Below, in pieces: positions 44,841 to 51,071 of a DNA stretch of 51,071 nt (positions are counted from its first letter, which is position 1; each line of letters begins with the position of its first letter). Both the position numbers and the translations under genes were made by a program. The stretch comes from a bacterium (lineage in GTDB: Bacteria > Bacillota > Clostridia > Lachnospirales > Lachnospiraceae), in assembly GCA_030539495.1 (NCBI GenBank), contig JAUNRX010000009.1, positions 1-51,071 on the forward strand. The letters are read 5' to 3'. The notes below the pieces were generated by a model. It was given only the letters and a program-made list of their open reading frames with translations. It did no database searches and was not told the origin of the DNA.

Positions 44841-46775
44841 CTATTCTAGGTATAGAATCAAGTCGCTATTTTTGTCAACAACGTCGCCTTCCAGCGGATA
44901 TTGCTCGGTTACGACGTCGCCCTCTGTGGCATAATAAATAGATTCAATACCAAGGGATTTGACAAGTTTATCAACCTCTTCTTTCTTTAAGCCTATAAAG
45001 TTTGGAACTTTAATCGTCCCAATATTATTTTCTTTCTTTTCATCTTCTGTATAATCATGTTCAATTCCCAAATATGGAAGTACATTATCAAAAAGTTCGG
45101 AAACAACGGGTGCCGCGATTACACCACCATAATATAAGCCTTGTGGTTCATCAATCATGGCAATTGCTAATACCTTTGGATTATTTGCCGGAGCAAACCC
45201 TACAAAGGAGGCAATGTATTTTCCATTTCCACGAGGCAGTTTTTCACTAGTTGCAGTCTTGCCGCCAATCCTAAGTCCAGGAAGATATGCACGCTTTCCT
45301 GTTCCTGTTGCTACTACAGCTTCTAACAGTTCCTTCATGGTCTGACTGGTATCTTTTCTTATCACATTGTCCGTTGTCTTATACTTAAGCTCTTCTGTTC
45401 CAGTTCCATCTTTTTTCTTAACTGAAACTCCCACATGAGGTGTTATTCTGGTCCCACCATTAATTACTGCACTTACACTGGTAAGCAACTGTAATGGCGT
45501 AATTTGAAAACCTTGACCAAATGACATGGTAGCAAGTTCAACAGCTTTTACATTTTCTTTCTTATGCATAATTGAATTTGCTTCTCCAGGAAGATCTACT
45601 CCTGAACGATTAAAAAGGCCTAGCTGCTTGAAATATTTATACATATTATCAATTCCTAAGCGCTCTCCCAATGTCATAAATACCGGGTTACATGAATTCT
45701 TAATTCCATCTACAAATGTCTCTGATCCATGACCGCCTTTTTTATGACAACGGATCATTCGATCTTCTACTTTTTTATACCCTGGACAATAAAACTTATC
45801 GGTAAGTTTTACAACATTTTCTTCTAATGCGGCAGTAGCCGTAACGATCTTAAAAGCACTACCTGGCTCATAGGTGTCACTAATGCAGGCATTTCTCCAC
45901 ATCTCATTTAAGAGATCTGTTTTCTGCTTCTCTGTTACCAAACCGTCCACTTGATAATTCAAGGTATATGGATCATTCAAATTAAACTCCGGATAATTTA
46001 CCATAGCCATTAGCTCTCCGTTTTGCGGATTCATAACAATAATCTTAACACTCTTGGCTTTCTTCTGTTCATACACCTTCGAAGCAACTTGCTCTGCATA
46101 TTTTTGAATATTTACATCAAGGCTTGTTATCAAGTCTTTTCCTGCAATCGGCTCTACTCGATCCTCTGCAGCACCATCTATTTCTACTCCACGGGCATTC
46201 GTCAGGGTAAGAATGTTCCCATCGGTCCCTTGAAGATATTTGTCGTAAGCAACTTCAAGCCCTACAATTCCTTGGTTATCGCTACCGGTAAAACCAAGTA
46301 CTTTACTTGCCAGGCTTTCAAATGGATAATAGCGCTTATAGTCTTCATCGACCATTACGCCATCTAAATCATATTCTCTTATCTTATCTGCAATTGTCTT
46401 GTCAACGTTTGTCTTAATTCTCTCTATACTTGAATTCTTTTGAACACGTTTTCTTACCTTTTCTTCTGAAAGTCCTAATTCCTTACTTAGCACTTGAATG
46501 ACCTTATCAGAATTTGTTATTTGGCTATGTATTACACTTATTGTACATACTGGCTTATTTCCTGCCAGCTCAATTCCATTACAATCATAAATCACTCCAC
46601 GTTCTGCCTTGATTGGCCGCTCTCTTTCGTGAAGTCTAGTTGCCTTCTCCCCATAATACTCCGACTTAAAAATCATTAAATAGGAGAGTCTGCTCATAAG
46701 GCCGACGACCAACGCCATAATAATAATTACGACGATTAAAATACTTCTTCTATTATATGTTTTACTCTTTTCCAC
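44841..46775 (-). CDS. spoVD: SpoVD-like PBP with C-terminal PASTA domain
   Basis: SpoVD is a sporulation transpeptidase that cross-links spore cortex; relatives in dcw clusters also serve division. The 644-residue protein has an N-terminal membrane helix (about 12-32), a dimerisation domain, and a transpeptidase domain with the active serine in SAFK near residue 300, SCN near 360, and KTA (usually KTG) near 515. A PASTA domain (about 587-644, VPNFIGLKKEEV) favours SpoVD over FtsI. The GTG start follows GAGGATAT, which is inside a hairpin. The preceding gene is a second class B PBP. Confidence 0.9.
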   Translation of the reverse strand: MEKSKTYNRRSILIVVIIIMALVVGLMSRLSYLMIFKSEYYGEKATRLHERERPIKAERGVIYDCNGIELAGNKPVCTISVIHSQITNSDKVIQVLSKELGLSEEKVRKRVQKNSSIERIKTNVDKTIADKIREYDLDGVMVDEDYKRYYPFESLASKVLGFTGSDNQGIVGLEVAYDKYLQGTDGNILTLTNARGVEIDGAAEDRVEPIAGKDLITSLDVNIQKYAEQVASKVYEQKKAKSVKIIVMNPQNGELMAMVNYPEFNLNDPYTLNYQVDGLVTEKQKTDLLNEMWRNACISDTYEPGSAFKIVTATAALEENVVKLTDKFYCPGYKKVEDRMIRCHKKGGHGSETFVDGIKNSCNPVFMTLGERLGIDNMYKYFKQLGLFNRSGVDLPGEANSIMHKKENVKAVELATMSFGQGFQITPLQLLTSVSAVINGGTRITPHVGVSVKKKDGTGTEELKYKTTDNVIRKDTSQTMKELLEAVVATGTGKRAYLPGLRIGGKTATSEKLPRGNGKYIASFVGFAPANNPKVLAIAMIDEPQGLYYGGVIAAPVVSELFDNVLPYLGIEHDYTEDEKKENNIGTIKVPNFIGLKKEEVDKLVKSLGIESIYYATEGDVVTEQYPLEGDVVDKNSDLILYLE

Positions 46776-46777
46776 AG

Positions 46778-46831
46778 CATATCCTCATTCTTCTTATTGG
46801 TTCATTCTATTAATAAGAGAATAAGGATATG
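46778..46831 (-). promoter_or_regulatory. Hairpin sequestering the spoVD ribosome binding site
   Basis: A 5' arm (46831-46812) pairs with a 3' arm (46798-46778) over about 20 bp, with one G-U and a single-base bulge, around a 13-base loop. The 3' arm contains the spoVD ribosome site GAGGAU, paired to AUCCU. The GTG is two bases beyond the stem. No U-run follows. It looks like a translation switch. Confidence 0.65.
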
Positions 46832-46858
46832 AGTGTTTATTAAATTTTCACAGATTGG

Positions 46859-48835
46859 TTACTCCGGAAGAACGCTATAATCATAGTCACTTCCATTGTA
46901 GTCATCAGTTGCATTATTTTTCACTGGATTTTTTGTTGCTTTTGGAGTAGCAGATGGAGCTGCTGTACTTTGCGTCTTATCCTTATTTGCATCATTTGAT
47001 GGCTTTACTTCTACTGTTGGATAAATATTAAGATATGGGAAGATATCTTTCATAATGTCACTTGCAAGTTCACAAGCTAATGCACTTCTAGCAGCATTTC
47101 CTTCTCCTTGTGGTTCATCGATTGTTACGTAGACTACCACCTTTGGATCGCTTGCCGGAGCATATCCCATAAAAGATACCACGTATTTTCCGTTTTTACG
47201 TGGAATTTTTTCAGCAGTACCTGTCTTACCTGCAACTTCATATCCTTCGACATCTGCAGATTTTGCAGTACCTTTTACTACTGTCTGTCTCATATAATTA
47301 CGAACAAGCTTCGATGTTTCTTCTGAAACAACTTGTCTTGTATATTCGCTTTTTACATTACGAACCACTGCTCCATCTTCTGTAGTTACTTGTTTTACAA
47401 CATGAGGAGTATAGTAATATCCGCCATTGATTACCGATGAGAATGCAGAGATTACTTGGATCATTGGAACTGCCATACTCTGTCCAAAACTACTTGTTGC
47501 AAGTTCAGTTGGACCCATGTTCTCTTGTGTATAAACTTGTCCAATACTTTCTCCCGAAAGATCGATACCACTTTGTTTTCCCAAACTAAAGTCTGTCTGG
47601 TATTTCGTAAATAACGCAGCTCCCATTTTAGTGGAGATTTGCATGATTGCATCATTACAAGAGTATGCAAGTACTTCTTCTAATGAAATATGACCATGTC
47701 CTTCACGTTTGGCACACTTAATTATTCGTCCTTTGGCTCCACCGATTCGTTCCCATCCATTGCAATCGAAATAATCCGTACTCTTGATAACTCCTTCATC
47801 CAATGCAGCTGCAACTGTCAATGCCTTAATTGTAGAACCCGGCTCAAAGTTATCGCTGATTGTCGAATTACGCCACATCAAGTTTCTTGCATTCAATGTC
47901 TCTTTATCGGACATCTTTTTAACTTCCGCTTCCGTATAAAGCGGACTTAAATCCGTTGGATTATTTAAATCATATTGAACGCTTTCTGCCATAGACAATA
48001 CTTCCCCACTATTCGGGTCCATTACGATAACAGAAGCATTCTTACTACCAATCTCTTTATTGAACTTATCAATATGATCTTGTACGATTTTTTGAATATT
48101 TATATCTAAAGTAGATACTACATTATAACCATTGGCTGGTTGTTTTACAGTATCCTCTACATCATTATCCGAATTATAGTATCCATATGTAGCACCATTG
48201 GTACCATTTAATTCATCATTATAATAACCCTCAATTCCCGAGTTACCTACATTCCCTTTAAATGTAAAGCCTAGTGTCTTACTTGCTAATGAGTTATATG
48301 GATATGTTCTGACATAATCATCTTCAAACCAAACACCTTTAATATAATCATTTTTATCCATGATATCTTGAAATTGTTTCATTTCATCATAAGAGTAACC
48401 TTTTTGATATACATAATATCTGGAGTTCGGTTTCTCTTCTAATAACTTTCTGATCTTGTCTTCATCTACATTGAAGACATTCTTCAATTCTCTTATTGTT
48501 GGTTCAACATATGCCTGTTCGCCCTTTTTCTCTGTCAACATGGAGACCGGGTCTAGAATCAGATTATAAACCTTAACACTCTTCGCCAATACCGTACCAT
48601 TTGTATCTAGGATTTCTCCTCTTTTATATGGTATCACCGAATGGGTATACGATTGCTGCGATAATACCGATTTTTTATATCGCTCGCCATCTTTTGCATT
48701 CAACCAAAATAATCTACCGATTAAAATAATAAATGCTACTATAACAACACAAAATACAAGCAATAGACTTGCTTGCATTTTCGGTCCAAACTTTCTCTTT
48801 TTTGCCTTTTCTTCAGCACTTTCATTCTTGCGCAC
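46859..48835 (-). CDS. ftsI: Class B penicillin-binding protein, septal transpeptidase
   Basis: This is the PBP2B/FtsI-type transpeptidase of the division machinery, partner of FtsW. The roughly 658-residue protein has a membrane helix (about 25-47), a dimerisation domain, and a transpeptidase domain with STIK (active serine, near residue 317), SCN near 375, and KTGTAEK near 540. The C-terminal 50 residues are a low-complexity Asn/Lys/Thr/Ala/Asp tail, and no PASTA domain is present. GTG at 48835 has GGGTGG five bases upstream; a GTG nine bases earlier is the other option. Confidence 0.92.
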   Translation of the reverse strand: MRKNESAEEKAKKRKFGPKMQASLLLVFCVVIVAFIILIGRLFWLNAKDGERYKKSVLSQQSYTHSVIPYKRGEILDTNGTVLAKSVKVYNLILDPVSMLTEKKGEQAYVEPTIRELKNVFNVDEDKIRKLLEEKPNSRYYVYQKGYSYDEMKQFQDIMDKNDYIKGVWFEDDYVRTYPYNSLASKTLGFTFKGNVGNSGIEGYYNDELNGTNGATYGYYNSDNDVEDTVKQPANGYNVVSTLDINIQKIVQDHIDKFNKEIGSKNASVIVMDPNSGEVLSMAESVQYDLNNPTDLSPLYTEAEVKKMSDKETLNARNLMWRNSTISDNFEPGSTIKALTVAAALDEGVIKSTDYFDCNGWERIGGAKGRIIKCAKREGHGHISLEEVLAYSCNDAIMQISTKMGAALFTKYQTDFSLGKQSGIDLSGESIGQVYTQENMGPTELATSSFGQSMAVPMIQVISAFSSVINGGYYYTPHVVKQVTTEDGAVVRNVKSEYTRQVVSEETSKLVRNYMRQTVVKGTAKSADVEGYEVAGKTGTAEKIPRKNGKYVVSFMGYAPASDPKVVVYVTIDEPQGEGNAARSALACELASDIMKDIFPYLNIYPTVEVKPSNDANKDKTQSTAAPSATPKATKNPVKNNATDDYNGSDYDYSVLPE

Positions 48836-48848
48836 TTTAACCACCCGC

Positions 48849-49370
48849 TTATTTCTTCTTTATGCTATCTAATATTGTACTTTTTTCCCCTTCAGGAATA
48901 TCACCATACTGTTTTACATAATCTTTCTTTGCAGAATCATAATTAATGATCTGGTTATCTTCTGGATGCACCATGCCTAATCGTTCCATGGCTTGTTTTC
49001 TAATTTCTTCAAGGTCGATGTTATTTGCTGAATCAGCAATCGCACCATTTTCATCTTTAATTGAAATTACTTCTTTCTTCAAACCAGTAATTTTCTTGTC
49101 TAATGCTCTTATTTCCTGTTGTGCCTGCAGATACTGCACCGCCGTAAATACGGTAAATAGTAATGCTACTGAAAAGAAGATCGCTGACACACCATCAAAT
49201 GATTTATGTCTTTGAAGGCGTCTTTGCTTGGCTTTACGCTCACTTTTTCTTCTTCGCTCGTACTCTTCTCGCTGTTCGTCTCTTCTAGTATCAAAATCCG
49301 GAACTTCTTCCAGTCTTCTAACGGTATTTCCATCATAGTAACTCCTATGATACTTCCTTGCTGCACTCAT
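48849..49370 (-). CDS. ftsL: FtsL-like septum protein
   Basis: This small divisome protein has a charged cytoplasmic N-terminus (about 60 residues, Arg/Lys/Glu-rich), one membrane helix (about 65-82), and a leucine-zipper-like coiled coil (about 85-120) ending in an extracytoplasmic tail with RLGMVHPEDNQI. That pattern is typical of FtsL/DivIC. The ATG at 49370 (MSAARK) follows AGGGTG; an in-frame GTG three codons earlier lies in the ribosome site. Identity rests on architecture and its place between rsmH and the PBP gene. Confidence 0.85.
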   Translation of the reverse strand: MSAARKYHRSYYDGNTVRRLEEVPDFDTRRDEQREEYERRRKSERKAKQRRLQRHKSFDGVSAIFFSVALLFTVFTAVQYLQAQQEIRALDKKITGLKKEVISIKDENGAIADSANNIDLEEIRKQAMERLGMVHPEDNQIINYDSAKKDYVKQYGDIPEGEKSTILDSIKKK

Positions 49371-49430
49371 TTTACTCACCCTTTTCTATAAAATAAAATT
49401 CACATCCCATAACATAGCTTCTCCCAGTTA

Positions 49431-49462
49431 TTAATAGCATGACACTAAGATCATGCTATTAA
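49431..49462 (-). repeat. Hairpin between rsmH and ftsL
   Basis: Perfect 12-bp arms (49431-49442 and 49451-49462) enclose an eight-base loop, directly after the rsmH stop. A T-run lies only on the plus-strand side, so it does not look like a terminator for the operon. It may affect mRNA stability or downstream expression. Confidence 0.5.
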
Positions 49463-49470
49463 CATTTTTT

Positions 49471-50406
49471 CTACACTCGTTTAAACACCCTTAATTTTGC
49501 ACTTTTTGAGCGAGAATTAACTTCAAGTTCTTCTTCTGAAGGCAAGATTGGTTTCCTTGTAATCACTTTCCCTAATGATTTCTTGCCACATACACAAACT
49601 GGAAATTGTGGTGGACAAGTACAAGGATTCTCACATTCTCTAAATATCGTCTTAACAATTCTGTCTTCTAGCGAATGGAATGTAATAATACAAATCCTTC
49701 CTCCTGGGTTTAGTAATTCCACCATATCCCTTAACGTATTTTTAAGTACGTCTAATTCTTTATTTAGTTCAATACGAATAGCTTGAAATGTTTTTTTTGC
49801 TGGGTGTCCGGTATTCATGCGAACTTTCATAGGAATTGCAGCCTTAATAGCTTCAATTAATTCAAATGTTGTCTCAATTGGCTTTTCCTCACGCATGCGG
49901 ACAATATGCTTGGCAATATTTTTTGCGAATTTATCTTCTCCGTAATCTCTGATAATTCGATATAAATCGTATTCGCTATAGTCATTTACAATATCTCTAG
50001 CAGTCATATCATTACGGTTGTCCATCCTCATATCTAAAGGGGCATCTTCTCTGTATGTGAATCCTCTCTCTGCTGTATCTAACTGATAAGAAGAAACTCC
50101 AAGGTCAAGCACAATGCCATCTACCTTATCAATTCCTAAGTCGTTTACTACTTGTTTCATGTTACAGTAATTGCTTCTTACAATCGTTACAATGTCACCA
50201 AACTGTTCTAAACGTTTGGAACTTGCTCTGATTGCATCTTCATCTTGATCGATGCCGATAAATCTACCGTCTTCTCCAAGCTGACTGCATACATGAAATG
50301 CATGTCCTGCTCCACCTAAAGTACCATCGACATAAATCCCGTTTTTCTTTATATCTAAATTATCAATTGTTTCTTCTAGTAACACTGAATAGTGCTTAAA
50401 ATCCAT
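49471..50406 (-). CDS. rsmH: RsmH (MraW), 16S rRNA m4C1402 methyltransferase
   Basis: RsmH methylates N4 of C1402 in 16S rRNA using SAM. The 311-residue protein has the SAM motif [13 protein letters not shown] near residue 27, [10 protein letters not shown], the [14 protein letters not shown] motif, and [14 protein letters not shown] near 235. A C-terminal cluster of cysteines ([17 protein letters not shown]) is common to many clostridial RsmH proteins and may bind metal. TAGGAGG precedes the ATG. It lies 11 bases after mraZ. Confidence 0.96.
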   Translation of the reverse strand: MDFKHYSVLLEETIDNLDIKKNGIYVDGTLGGAGHAFHVCSQLGEDGRFIGIDQDEDAIRASSKRLEQFGDIVTIVRSNYCNMKQVVNDLGIDKVDGIVLDLGVSSYQLDTAERGFTYREDAPLDMRMDNRNDMTARDIVNDYSEYDLYRIIRDYGEDKFAKNIAKHIVRMREEKPIETTFELIEAIKAAIPMKVRMNTGHPAKKTFQAIRIELNKELDVLKNTLRDMVELLNPGGRICIITFHSLEDRIVKTIFRECENPCTCPPQFPVCVCGKKSLGKVITRKPILPSEEELEVNSRSKSAKLRVFKRV

Positions 50407-50417
50407 TAAACTTCCTC

Positions 50418-50846
50418 CTAAAAACTTAAGCCAAAGTCGGCCATGTGCTCTGCTACGTCATCCATATTGTCATATGAGTTGTTGGCTTCCCAACGTTCTT
50501 TACTCCATATTTCTACCTTATTAAGAACACCTACAAAAACAATATCCTTGTCAAGACCGGCATGCTCTCTTAATTTGGACGGTATCAAAATTCTACCTTG
50601 TTTGTCCATTTCGCATGTTGCCGCACCTGCCAAGAAGTAACGTTGCAATTGCCTTGCTTCTTTGCTTCCAGGAAGTCCTTTTAACTGTGAAATGAAGTCA
50701 GCCCATTCATTATTAGGGTACACAAACAAACAACCATCTAAACCTAGAGTAACCACAAATTCTTCACCTAATGCATCTCTAAATTTAGCTGGCACAATGA
50801 TTCTACCTTTTGCATCGATTGAATGATTGTATTCTCCCATGAACAT
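50418..50846 (-). CDS. mraZ: MraZ, dcw cluster transcription regulator
   Basis: MraZ is a DNA-binding regulator of the dcw cluster. The 142-residue protein has two SpoVT/AbrB-like domains, each with a DxxxR motif (DAKGR near residue 12 and DKQGR near 81). The ATG at 50846 has AGGTGA about nine bases upstream; an in-frame ATG two codons later is possible. Phased repeats that fit the MraZ operator lie in its leader, suggesting self-regulation. Confidence 0.96.
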   Translation of the reverse strand: MFMGEYNHSIDAKGRIIVPAKFRDALGEEFVVTLGLDGCLFVYPNNEWADFISQLKGLPGSKEARQLQRYFLAGAATCEMDKQGRILIPSKLREHAGLDKDIVFVGVLNKVEIWSKERWEANNSYDNMDDVAEHMADFGLSF

Positions 50847-50906
50847 AGCTTGTTTTCACCTACTTCTAGTGATACGCATTTTTTCTTTTTTAAAGTACAT
50901 CACAAA

Positions 50907-50954
50907 CCACTTTTGTACTACTTTAAACCACTTTGCACCACTTTGCTCCACTTA
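50907..50954 (-). promoter_or_regulatory. Five phased MraZ-type boxes
   Basis: On the minus strand, five AAAGTGG-like boxes (perfect or with one change) begin on the plus strand at 50907, 50918, 50928, 50938 and 50948, spaced 11, 10, 10 and 10 bases, so all lie on one helix face. MraZ is known to bind repeated TGGG-type boxes in E. coli and AAAGTG boxes in Mollicutes at about this period. They lie about 60 bases before mraZ. Confidence 0.8.
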
Positions 50955-50981
50955 TGGATTAATTTTAATACATTTATGGGA

Positions 50982-50987
50982 ATTATA
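50982..50987 (-). promoter_or_regulatory. Possible -10 box of the dcw promoter
   Basis: A perfect TATAAT lies upstream of the MraZ-type boxes, but no good -35 occurs at normal spacing. If used, transcription would start about 130 bases before mraZ and the boxes would lie in the transcribed leader. The rest of 50988-51071 is AT-rich and shows nothing else. Confidence 0.3.
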
Positions 50988-51071
50988 CAAGTATATACAG
51001 GTAAATTTTATCTTAACATCCTAATAGGACTTCATTTCTTCAAAAAACTATATATTGATAGATTAAACTTT

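Noticed and set aside
49431-49462. The rsmH-ftsL hairpin as an operon terminator
   Set aside because: No U-run follows on the transcribed strand, and the downstream genes belong to the same cluster.

Overview
The window is about 51 kb of low-GC, gene-dense DNA in which every confident gene lies on the minus strand. It carries a complete basal-body, hook and export flagellar gene set, a Gram-positive FliY, CodY beside flgB, the endospore factors sigma-E, sigma-G, SpoIIGA and SpoVD, and a dcw division cluster. This points to a motile, endospore-forming member of the Clostridia. The gene order and protein character suggest Lachnospiraceae, perhaps near Lachnoclostridium; that placement is inference.

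Layout in transcription order (right to left). (1) 51071-37482, dcw and sporulation sigma block: mraZ, rsmH, ftsL, a class B PBP, spoVD, mraY, murD, ftsW, murA, ftsQ and ftsZ, closed by a terminator. MurC, MurE, MurF, MurG and FtsA are not in the cluster. (2) 37251-33923: spoIIGA-sigE, sigG, and ylmC/ymxH. (3) 33882-28083: nrdR, yifB/comM-dprA and topA, each unit with a candidate promoter or terminator. (4) codY (27781-27011), a separate unit ended by a 26-bp perfect hairpin. (5) 26752-1, the fla/che operon: flgB, flgC, fliE, fliF, fliG, fliH, fliI, fliJ, a MotE-like gene, fliK, flgD, a TIGR02530 gene, flgE, motA, motB, fliL, fliM, fliY, cheY, fliO, fliP, fliQ, fliR, flhB, flhA, flhF, flhG, ycgR, cheB and cheA, the last running off the left edge.

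How the parts fit. The fla/che genes build the MS ring, C ring, export gate, ATPase, rod, hook and stator, and add steering (CheY, FliY phosphatase, CheB, CheA), flagellar placement (FlhF/FlhG) and a c-di-GMP brake (YcgR). CodY next to flgB suggests nutrient control of motility. The dcw genes make and place septal peptidoglycan. SpoIIGA activates pro-sigma-E at the sporulation septum, and sigma-G then acts in the forespore.

The most interesting non-coding signals are: a 215-bp structured gap between fliH and fliI; a hairpin that buries the spoVD ribosome binding site; five phased AAAGTGG-type boxes before mraZ; a spoIIGA promoter with an over-long spacer and a Spo0A-like box; and a sigma-E-like promoter before ylmC. 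Notable proteins are a CheB without a receiver domain and a FliY with a Met/Gln/Asn repeat linker. Several genes start with TTG behind strong Shine-Dalgarno sequences. No mobile element, CRISPR array, rRNA or convincing tRNA was seen.
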